From Clostridium chauvoei (GTDB lineage Bacteria; Bacillota; Clostridia; Clostridiales; Clostridiaceae): a stretch of 64,000 bases of DNA. The stretch spans positions 1 through 64,000 of the forward strand of contig NZ_CP018624.1 of NCBI RefSeq assembly GCF_002327185.1, in the 5' to 3' direction. Under the pieces are notes generated by a model, which searched no databases, had not been told where the DNA came from, and was given only the letters and a program-made list of their open reading frames with translations. The position numbers and the translations under genes were made by a program. Of the stretch, positions 57,511-64,000 are shown one piece after another; position 1 is the stretch's first letter, and each line of letters starts with the position of its first letter.

Positions 57511-57684
57511 TTATAATATTTTTTTAAATTGATAAATTTTAGATTCTTGGGTAGTTTCTTTTTTTAGAATATGGTAAAGTAATTGCTTTAGTTTAATACT
57601 AAACTTTGATAAAAAATGAAATTTGCTTGATGAGGTTCTTTTTTTTCTAAAAACAAAGTCAACATAGATAACTTTTTTATGCAT
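57511..57684 (-). CDS. Small basic protein of 57 residues, unknown
   Basis: On the minus strand GAGGTGAT lies just before an ATG at 57684 that opens a 57-codon frame: MHKKVIYVDFVFRKKRTSSS followed by Lys, Phe and Leu-rich sequence. It ends at 57511. The strong ribosome binding site and the position in an otherwise empty 375-base stretch argue for a real gene. The calculated composition is strongly basic. I do not recognise a family. It points the same way as ispF, 80 bases upstream of it. Confidence 0.55.
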   Translation of the reverse strand: MHKKVIYVDFVFRKKRTSSSKFHFLSKFSIKLKQLLYHILKKETTQESKIYQFKKIL

Positions 57685-57808
57685 AGAATCACCTCGTAAG
57701 ATAGAATTGATAAGTTAAAATTTATAGAATATATATAACAAAAAAATACAATGTTTATGATATAATATATGTAAAAAAATAAGAAATGTTATTTGGAGGG
57801 TAATTGTG

Positions 57809-58390
57809 GTGAAAGAAAAAATTAGAAGGGGAACAGGATTAATTTTAATTTGTGTGGGGATTTTTCTTATAGGATTTACTTTATATAATAAAATAAATAC
57901 TAGTAATAAGCAAAAAGAATTACAAAGAGTATTACAGGATGTAATAAAAGATGAAGGGTCAGAAGGTAAAGAACCAGTTACAGTTGATGGAGTTCAACCG
58001 ATAGCGTTAATAGAAATACCATCTATTGGATTATCACAAGGTTTAGTAGAAGGAATAACAGATGATATTCTTCAATATTATTTAGGTCATTTTGAAGGAA
58101 CTGCAAATCCGGGGGAAAAGGGAAATTTTGCAGTAGCAGGACATAGGGTTTCTAATTATTCAGAAGCGTTTATAAATTTATATAAGGCTAAAAAGGGAGA
58201 CGAAATTATAGTGAAAAATAAAGGGAAAGAATTCACTTATAAAATAGAGGATAGTTTTGTTGTGTCTCCAGATGATGTTGATGTATTAGAAAATACTAAA
58301 GATGCAACTATAACTTTAGTTACATGTACAGTAGGAGCTAAAGAAAGATATATAGTGAAAGGGAGTTTAGTATCAACAAAAGATATTTAG
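57809..58390 (+). CDS. Sortase family cysteine transpeptidase
   Basis: A 193-residue type II membrane protein: a basic start, one transmembrane helix (GLILICVGIFLIGFTLY, about residues 10-27) and an outside sortase barrel. Catalytic His is in AVAGHRVSNYSEAF, Cys in TLVTCTVG and Arg in GAKERYIVKG. It cuts a sorting signal and attaches surface proteins to the wall; the class D type is likely. Two tandem GTG codons (57806, 57809) follow GGAGGG; the second has better spacing. No substrate with a clear sorting motif is coded nearby. A SigI/RsgI fusion gene follows 18 bases later. Confidence 0.92.
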   Translation: MKEKIRRGTGLILICVGIFLIGFTLYNKINTSNKQKELQRVLQDVIKDEGSEGKEPVTVDGVQPIALIEIPSIGLSQGLVEGITDDILQYYLGHFEGTANPGEKGNFAVAGHRVSNYSEAFINLYKAKKGDEIIVKNKGKEFTYKIEDSFVVSPDDVDVLENTKDATITLVTCTVGAKERYIVKGSLVSTKDI

Positions 58391-58408
58391 TGCTTATGGA
58401 GGGATAAA

Positions 58409-59419
58409 ATGAGCGGTTTTGAAAAAGATAAATATAAGTTTTCTTTACACACTCCACTTAGTATAATTAGGGAAGGTGATTCTGAGAAACGTAGGGAAGA
58501 GATAATGTTATTATCAGATGAGCTTGATAACTATCAGATTTTATTTAAAGATTTATTATCAGATGAACCTTCATATTCAACTAGAAATAAAATTTTAAAT
58601 ATTGCTTATTTTATAATAGAAGAAGTTGAAATATATGATCAATTAAAAGAAAAATATGATTTACCTATAGGAAAATTAATTAAAAGGACTCCTATAAATA
58701 GAGGTTTTTTAGAAACATGGAGAGATTATATAATAACATATGTAACTATTTTAGCTAATCCTAATTATAGTTATATACAAGAATGTTTGAAGATAGAAGA
58801 AAATGTGAATATACTTGGAGCAAGTGAGATACAGGAAGAAAAGAATTTAAAAAAAATAAAGGAATATAAAGGTATAGTTATATCGAAAAAGTTAAGATCT
58901 TATATTATCATTACCCATAAGGGTGAGTTTAAGAAGGTAAAAGTAAGAGAAGCATATGAAGTTGGGATGGAAGTAACAGGAGAAGTTAAAAAGAGTATCA
59001 AAAATTATAAGGTGCAAATAGCAATATTAATTACATTAATAGTACTAATGACTGGAATTATAGTATTTAAATATAAAAGTGTAGATAAAACTGTAATAAT
59101 AGAAACTACTTCTTCATTAAAATTAGAAGTTAATTATTTTAATAAAATAATTAAAGTGTATAGTCCAACAGCTAAAGGTGAAGACATGCTTACTTCTATA
59201 GGTGTAGTAGATAAAGATATAGATGAAGGTATATATAGGATACTAAATTATGCATCACGAAATGAGATGATTCCAGAGGATGGGGTAACAATAGTTATAA
59301 CTGGAAAGCCCATAGAGTATGGAGCTTTGCATAAATCAGAAAAGTTTATAAATGAAAGTGGAGTTTATGTAAGATATAATAATTCTGGTAATCAACATAA
59401 TTTTAATCCTAAACAATAA
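58409..59419 (+). CDS. Fusion of SigI C-terminal domain with RsgI-type anti-sigma membrane protein
   Basis: A 336-residue protein. Residues 25-128 ([20 protein letters not shown], then [43 protein letters not shown]) match the pattern of the C-terminal domain of sigma factor SigI. Residues 152-195 ([31 protein letters not shown]) match the RsgI N-terminal anti-sigma domain. One membrane helix follows at 203-221, and the outside part ([22 protein letters not shown]) is like the RsgI juxtamembrane domain. The SigI region 2, needed for -10 recognition, is missing. It lies in an operon with the sortase and rluF. How it works is unknown. Confidence 0.78.
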   Translation: MSGFEKDKYKFSLHTPLSIIREGDSEKRREEIMLLSDELDNYQILFKDLLSDEPSYSTRNKILNIAYFIIEEVEIYDQLKEKYDLPIGKLIKRTPINRGFLETWRDYIITYVTILANPNYSYIQECLKIEENVNILGASEIQEEKNLKKIKEYKGIVISKKLRSYIIITHKGEFKKVKVREAYEVGMEVTGEVKKSIKNYKVQIAILITLIVLMTGIIVFKYKSVDKTVIIETTSSLKLEVNYFNKIIKVYSPTAKGEDMLTSIGVVDKDIDEGIYRILNYASRNEMIPEDGVTIVITGKPIEYGALHKSEKFINESGVYVRYNNSGNQHNFNPKQ

Positions 59420-59439
59420 CGATACAGAAGGGGATAAAA

Positions 59440-60213
59440 ATGTATAAGAATTCTAATGTAAATAAACCTATAATTATACATAGTGATAGAGGCGAAGCAG
59501 TAAGGTTAAATAAATATATAAGTGAAACGGGAATTTGTTCAAGGAGAGAAGCGGATAAATTAATAGAAGCAGGAAGAGTAACTATTGATGGTGAAAAGGC
59601 TGCTATGGGGACTAAGGTTTTTCCTAAGCAAAAAGTAAGAGTAGATGGAAAGCTAATTAGTAAGGAAGAAGACTTAGTTTATATTGCGTTAAATAAACCT
59701 GTTGGAATTACATGTACAACAGAAAAAAAGATAAAAGGAAATATAGTAGACTTTATAAATCACGAGAAAAGAATATTCCATATAGGTAGATTAGATAAAG
59801 ATTCTCAAGGATTAATCTTATTAACTAATGATGGAGATATAGTTAATAAAATTTTAAGAGCAGGAAATAATCACGAAAAAGAATATATAGTAACTGTAGA
59901 TAAACCAATAGATAATACATTTATAAATAGAATGGCTAATGGAGTTAAAATACTAGGTACTGTAACAAAAAAATGTACTGTTACTAAAGAAGGGGAGAGA
60001 ACCTTCAGAATAATATTAACTCAAGGAATGAATAGACAGATAAGAAGAATGAGTTCGGCTCTAGGATATAATGTAGTGAAGTTAAAGAGAATAAGAATAA
60101 TGAATATTAATTTAGGTAATCTTAAAATCGGAGAGTGGAGAGATCTTACAAGAGAAGAGCTAGAAGTTCTTAGTAAATCAATTCAAAATTCTATTAAGAC
60201 TAAAGAAGAGTAA
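59440..60213 (+). CDS. rluF: 23S rRNA pseudouridine synthase, RluF/RluB type
   Basis: A 257-residue enzyme with an N-terminal S4 domain ([20 protein letters not shown] near residue 22) and a catalytic domain with [18 protein letters not shown], whose Asp is the catalytic residue. [20 protein letters not shown] near residue 190 closes the fold. RluF-type enzymes modify the peptidyl transferase region of 23S rRNA, or sometimes tRNA. AGAAGGGG precedes the ATG. It is the last gene of the sortase operon. Confidence 0.9.
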   Translation: MYKNSNVNKPIIIHSDRGEAVRLNKYISETGICSRREADKLIEAGRVTIDGEKAAMGTKVFPKQKVRVDGKLISKEEDLVYIALNKPVGITCTTEKKIKGNIVDFINHEKRIFHIGRLDKDSQGLILLTNDGDIVNKILRAGNNHEKEYIVTVDKPIDNTFINRMANGVKILGTVTKKCTVTKEGERTFRIILTQGMNRQIRRMSSALGYNVVKLKRIRIMNINLGNLKIGEWRDLTREELEVLSKSIQNSIKTKEE

Positions 60214-60229
60214 TAAAAGATATATAAAC

Positions 60230-60270
60230 AAGATTAGAGAATTTGTCGTTTTCTAGTCTTATTTTTTTAT
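60230..60270 (+). terminator. Terminator after rluF
   Basis: AAGATTAGAGAA pairs imperfectly with TTTCTAGTCTT and is followed by ATTTTTTTAT. Confidence 0.8.
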
Positions 60271-60356
60271 TATAAGAAATTTTATGTAGAGTATAATTTT
60301 AAGATATTTTACTGATACTAATAAAAAATTAAGGTTTTATTAGTAAGCTATATAAG

Positions 60357-60868
60357 TTATCCACAATAAATAAAGATGAGTTTAAATGTAGGTATTAACA
60401 GGGTTTAGACATATAAATCTATAAATTAAAATCGCTTGTCTAAGGCAAAAAATGGATTTTGTGCACATAATCCACATGGGGGTGTGGATAACTTGTGCAA
60501 AAAATGTTGATATCAACATTAATAATTATCAACATTCATGTAGATAATAAGAAAAAGAATATAAAATTTATTAGTAATTGTAGAAAAAGGAGGAACTATA
60601 AAGTGAAGGTATTCAGTAGGTTTGTGCTAAGTTTTATAGTCATTTTAGGACTTGTCCACATTTATCCACAAGCGTTGTTAATAAATTCAAAACATAATGT
60701 TGTCGAAAATATATGTGTTGTGGATAAGAAAATTATAAAGGATTACAAGTATTTGAAGGTTAATGTCAAAATACCTCAAATAACTTGTTTGAAGGATAAA
60801 GAGCAAGAAAAAGTTATTAACAACAAAATTTATGAATGGACTAATATGTGGATAATGGATGTGGAAAA
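60357..60868. other. DnaA-box cluster outside oriC
   Basis: Perfect boxes occur at 60357-60365 (+), 60483-60491 (-), 60662-60670 (+), 60719-60727 (-) and 60847-60855 (-). One-mismatch boxes are at 60468-60476, 60652-60660 and 60860-60868. This covers the 389-base non-coding stretch 60214-60602 and the first third of the DUF3298 gene. Density is as high as at oriC. A DnaA titration or regulatory site is possible. Confidence 0.65.
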
Positions 60869-61334
60869 GTTAGCAAAGGAGTATTTTGGTGCTCCTAAGG
60901 TTGAACAACCTACGTTTCCTTATGAACTGACATCAAATTACATAGTTAAAAATAGTAATGAGATATTAAGTCTATGTATAGATTATTATCAGTACACAGG
61001 AGGAGCTCATGGAATAACAACTAGAGTTCCATATAATATAGATATTAAAACAGGAAAGGAATTAATGTTAAAAGATTTATTCAAGGAAGGTTATGATTAT
61101 AAGAGTATAATTAATAATAGTATAAATAATGAAATTGCAAAGAATCCAGATAATTATTTTCAAGGTAAAGAAGGCTTTAATGGAGTAAATGAAAAACAAA
61201 CTTACTATTTAGAAGAAAATAATATTATTATCTATTTCCCATATTATGAAATAGCACCCTATGCATTTGGGATGCCTGAATTTAAAATACCTTTAAAAAC
61301 CTTTGAAAACAATTTGGTATATGATAAAATTTGA
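60603..61334 (+). CDS. RsiV-like DUF3298/DUF4163 exported protein
   Basis: From the GTG at 60603, nine bases after AAGGAGG, the product has 243 residues. A membrane or signal segment (FVLSFIVILGLVHIYPQALL) lies at residues 7-26. DUF4163-like and DUF3298 parts follow, with YYQYTGGAHGITTRVPYNID and FPYYEIAPYAFGMPEFKIPL as hallmarks. In the RsiV anti-sigma factor this domain binds lysozyme; here the cytoplasmic sigma-binding part is missing, so it is an exported or anchored protein of unknown role. Longer frames upstream lack a ribosome binding site. Confidence 0.82.
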   Translation: MKVFSRFVLSFIVILGLVHIYPQALLINSKHNVVENICVVDKKIIKDYKYLKVNVKIPQITCLKDKEQEKVINNKIYEWTNMWIMDVEKLAKEYFGAPKVEQPTFPYELTSNYIVKNSNEILSLCIDYYQYTGGAHGITTRVPYNIDIKTGKELMLKDLFKEGYDYKSIINNSINNEIAKNPDNYFQGKEGFNGVNEKQTYYLEENNIIIYFPYYEIAPYAFGMPEFKIPLKTFENNLVYDKI

Positions 61335-61365
61335 TTTAAATAAATTTGAATCAAGAGGTTAGGGC

Positions 61366-62742
61366 ATGAGAGAAATACTAGATATTTTTAATGGGCAAAA
61401 GAATTTTTATAATTTAGGTAATGCAAGTGATATAGAGTTTAGAATAAATAATTTAAAAAAGCTTAAAGCAATTATAAAAGAAAATGAAGATAAAATAATA
61501 GAGTCTCTTAAAAAAGATTTAGGAAAGTCTTCATTTGAAAGTTACGCTACAGAGATTGGAATAGTTTATGATGAAATAAATCTTCATATTAAGAATATAA
61601 AAAGATGGTCTAAAAGAAGAAAATTAAGAACATCAATAATACATTATCCAGCTAAGAGTTACATATATAAGGAACCATATGGAGTAGTATTGATAATAGG
61701 TCCGTTTAATTATCCTTTTCAATTACTTATGGCACCATTAGTTGGAGCTATTTCAGCAGGTAATTGTGCTATATTAAAACCATCTGAACATACTATAAAT
61801 ACATCTAGATTAATAGAGAAAATAATAAATGAAAACTTTGATAAAGAATATGTACGAGTTGTTAATCCTTTAGGGGGAAAGGAAGTAGTGTCTTATCTTC
61901 TAGAGTTAAAATTTGATTATATATTTTTTACTGGGAGTGTAGGTGTTGGGAAAATTGTTATGGAGAGGGCTTCTAAAAATTTAGTACCTGTAACTTTAGA
62001 ATTGGGAGGGAAAAGCCCTTGTATAATAGATAAAGATGTTAAAATTGATGTAGCTGCTAAAAGATTGGTTTGGGGAAAGTTTTTAAATGCTGGACAGACC
62101 TGTGTAGCACCTGATTATGTATATGTACATAAAGACATAAAAGAAAAATTTTTGAAAGCTGTAGTAAAGGAAATTAAACTTCAATTTGGAGAGGAAATTA
62201 AAGAAAGTGATGATTTCCCTAGAATAGTAAATAAAAATTCTATAAATAGAATTATTGAATATATAAACCAAGGGGATATTTATTTTGGTGGAAGTTATGA
62301 TTTAGAAGACCTTTATATAGAACCAACAATTTTAACAAATATAAAACAAGGTAGTAGGGTTTTAGAAGAAGAAATCTTTGGCCCTATATTACCTGTATTA
62401 GAATTTACTGATATAAAAGATGTTATAGCTTATGTAAATTCCAAAGAGAAACCTTTAGCTTTATATTATTTTTCAGAAAGTAATAATGATATAGAATATG
62501 TATTGAAAAATACTACCTCTGGGGGTGTAACTATAAATGATACAGTTATACACGTTGCATCATCATATTTACCGTTTGGAGGTGTAGGAAATAGTGGTAT
62601 AGGATCATATCATGGCAAGGCTAGCTTTGATACATTTACTCATGAAAAATCAGTAATAAAGAGAGGAACATTTATAGAAATACCTGTAAGATTTGCACCT
62701 TATGGAGATAAAATAAAAATTTTAAAGAAGTTAATGAAATAA
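61366..62742 (+). CDS. NAD(P)-dependent aldehyde dehydrogenase
   Basis: A 458-residue enzyme of the short, class III-like aldehyde dehydrogenases (YwdH, AlkH type). Motifs are VVLIIGPFNYPFQLLMAPL (cofactor entry), FFTGSVGVGKIVMERA, VTLELGGKSPCIID (catalytic Glu) and KFLNAGQTCVAPDYV (nucleophile Cys), then EEEIFGPILPVLEF and PFGGVGNSGIG. It oxidises aliphatic or aromatic aldehydes; the exact substrate is open. It follows the DUF3298 gene by 31 bases with an AAGAGG ribosome binding site. Confidence 0.95.
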   Translation: MREILDIFNGQKNFYNLGNASDIEFRINNLKKLKAIIKENEDKIIESLKKDLGKSSFESYATEIGIVYDEINLHIKNIKRWSKRRKLRTSIIHYPAKSYIYKEPYGVVLIIGPFNYPFQLLMAPLVGAISAGNCAILKPSEHTINTSRLIEKIINENFDKEYVRVVNPLGGKEVVSYLLELKFDYIFFTGSVGVGKIVMERASKNLVPVTLELGGKSPCIIDKDVKIDVAAKRLVWGKFLNAGQTCVAPDYVYVHKDIKEKFLKAVVKEIKLQFGEEIKESDDFPRIVNKNSINRIIEYINQGDIYFGGSYDLEDLYIEPTILTNIKQGSRVLEEEIFGPILPVLEFTDIKDVIAYVNSKEKPLALYYFSESNNDIEYVLKNTTSGGVTINDTVIHVASSYLPFGGVGNSGIGSYHGKASFDTFTHEKSVIKRGTFIEIPVRFAPYGDKIKILKKLMK

Positions 62743-62770
62743 GGGTGCTAAGTTAGCACCCTTTATTATT
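62741..62770. terminator. Bidirectional terminator between aldehyde dehydrogenase and P-type ATPase genes
   Basis: AAGGGTGCTAA pairs with TTAGCACCCTT between two converging genes. Confidence 0.87.
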
Positions 62771-64000
62771 AAGCTATATTTTCAAGATTTTCTTCATATT
62801 CTGATGAAGTATCTGAACTAGGTTTTTTCTTACTACTTAAAGCATCAATAATTATTTTTGCTAATTGAATAAATATAGTAGGGATAAAGGCTAATAAATA
62901 TATTGAACCAATTTGTGAAGTTGAAAGTGGAGCAACTTCAAATAGTTTTTGTAAAAATGGAACAAATAAAACAGCATTTAATAAAACTAATCCTGTACCG
63001 AATGCCATCCAACTATATTTATTTGAAAATAAGCCAAGTTTAAATACTGACTTGTTACCTCTACAGTTAAATCCATGGAATAGTCTAGCTAAGCATAATG
63101 TAGCAAAAGCCATAGTTGAGCCAACGGCATTATTAGTTTTTAAACCTATATAAAATGATATTATTGTAAAAATACCTATTATTAAACCTTCAAAACCTAT
63201 TTCTAAAATAAAGTCTTTAGAAAGAATAGAGTCATTATTTTTTCTAGGAGTATCTTTTAGAAGATCCCTACGAGATTTCTCCATACCTATTGCTATAGCA
63301 GGTAAGCTATCAGTCAATAAGTTTATAAATAATAAATGTACAGCGGCAAAAGGCATTGGTAAAGCCATTAAGGAAGCATATAATACAGCAATTATACCAG
63401 AAGTATTACCGGATAAAAGGAACTTAATTGAATTTTTAATATTACTATAGATATTTCTACCATTAGCTACAGATTTTACTATAGTTGCAAAGTTATCATC
63501 TGTTAATATTACTGAAGCAGCATCTTTTGAAACTTCAGTACCTGTTATACCCATTGCTATACCTATATCAGCTTGTTTAAGTGCAGGAGCATCATTTACA
63601 CCATCACCTGTCATTGCAACTATTTGCCCTTTTTCTTGCCAAGCTTTAACTATTCTAATTTTGTGTTCAGGAGAAACTCTGGCATATACAGAAATATGAT
63701 CTATATTTTGTTTAAGGTCTTCATCAGACATTTTATCCAATTCTAAACCTTCAATAGCTCTATCACCATCTCTTAATATTCCTATTTGTTTAGCTATTGC
63801 AGAGGCTGTTATTTTGTGGTCACCAGTAATCATAATCGGTTTTATACCAGCAGTTATACAATCAGCAACAGCATTAGCAGATTCTTCTCTTGGTGGATCT
63901 ATCATTGAGATTAATCCTATAAATGTATAGTTATGTTCATCTTCAAGGGATAAATCTTTTATTGAACTTAATTCTTTATATGCAAAAGCCAAAACTCTTA
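62769..64000 (-). CDS. Ca2+-type P-type ATPase, C-terminal part (runs off window)
   Basis: The reading frame is open to the window edge, so the gene is partial; a full protein would have about 850-900 residues. What is seen is the end of the cytoplasmic nucleotide and phosphorylation lobe (MIDPPREESANAV, MITGDHKITASAIAKQIG, hinge MTGDGVNDAPALKQADIGIAMG) and the last membrane helices (NIKNSIKFLLSGNTSGIIAV, LLFINLLTDSLPAIAIGME). LTDSLPA and the ion-site helices fit the calcium-transporting PacL/SERCA-like group. The DKTGT site is outside the window. The C-terminal tail is acidic and Ser-rich. Confidence 0.93.
   Translation of the reverse strand, partial: RVLAFAYKELSSIKDLSLEDEHNYTFIGLISMIDPPREESANAVADCITAGIKPIMITGDHKITASAIAKQIGILRDGDRAIEGLELDKMSDEDLKQNIDHISVYARVSPEHKIRIVKAWQEKGQIVAMTGDGVNDAPALKQADIGIAMGITGTEVSKDAASVILTDDNFATIVKSVANGRNIYSNIKNSIKFLLSGNTSGIIAVLYASLMALPMPFAAVHLLFINLLTDSLPAIAIGMEKSRRDLLKDTPRKNNDSILSKDFILEIGFEGLIIGIFTIISFYIGLKTNNAVGSTMAFATLCLARLFHGFNCRGNKSVFKLGLFSNKYSWMAFGTGLVLLNAVLFVPFLQKLFEVAPLSTSQIGSIYLLAFIPTIFIQLAKIIIDALSSKKKPSSDTSSEYEENLENIA

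Overview
The window is about 64 kb of a low-GC Firmicute chromosome that starts at base 1 of dnaA. A clostridium of the Clostridium sensu stricto group is the best fit. The evidence is the AT-rich coding sequence, AGGAGG-type ribosome binding sites, the dnaA-dnaN-yaaA-recF-remB-gyrB-gyrA order, the 16S sequence, a CpI-like [FeFe] hydrogenase, AddAB, a T-box serS and PanG-type pantothenate synthesis. I do not assign a species.

Layout. 1-9 kb: replication initiation genes, with an oriC between dnaA and dnaN (DnaA boxes, a GC-rich spacer, DnaA-trio triplets, an AT-rich unwinding region), followed by recF and gyrase. 9-20 kb: two tandem, nearly identical rRNA operons (16S-23S-5S), the first with tRNA-Ile2(CAT) and tRNA-Ala(TGC), the second with tRNA-Ala only. 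20-31 kb: an HD protein, NiaR, a GlpA-like oxidoreductase with a shortened DUF1667 partner, T-box-controlled serS, the panG-panB-panC-panD operon, three tRNA-Ser genes, a LacI regulator with an adjacent ROK glucokinase, and an acetyltransferase. 31-41 kb: addB-addA, CCA-adding enzyme and an L,D-transpeptidase. 41-48 kb: a DUF1189 membrane protein, a frameshifted histidine kinase, tRNA-Arg, an orphan Card1-like (DUF1887) CARF nuclease, psd, [FeFe] hydrogenase and a Cof-type phosphatase. 48-57 kb: an ABC-F protein with one degenerate ATP site, an NSS transporter, a PAQR/hemolysin III protein, a DUF1836/ABC-class ATPase pair and an IS256-family element. 57-64 kb: ispF, a small basic ORF, a sortase, a SigI-C/RsgI fusion, an RluF-type pseudouridine synthase, an RsiV-like (DUF3298) protein, an aldehyde dehydrogenase and the 3' part of a Ca2+-type P-type ATPase running off the window.

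Most of the window is core housekeeping DNA; the only clear mobile element is the IS256-family insertion. No CRISPR array, prophage or plasmid module is visible. The points most worth checking are: the orphan Card1-like nuclease next to tRNA-Arg; the membrane protein that joins the C-terminal domain of SigI to the anti-sigma and transmembrane parts of RsgI; panG, which has no ordinary start codon and a structured leader; a dense DnaA-box cluster far from oriC (60357-60868) and a smaller one inside addA; a 17-bp palindrome repeated in opposite orientation in front of trhA and the DUF1836 gene; and mutually exclusive hairpins in front of the NSS transporter gene. All family assignments come from reading motifs by eye; no database search was run.
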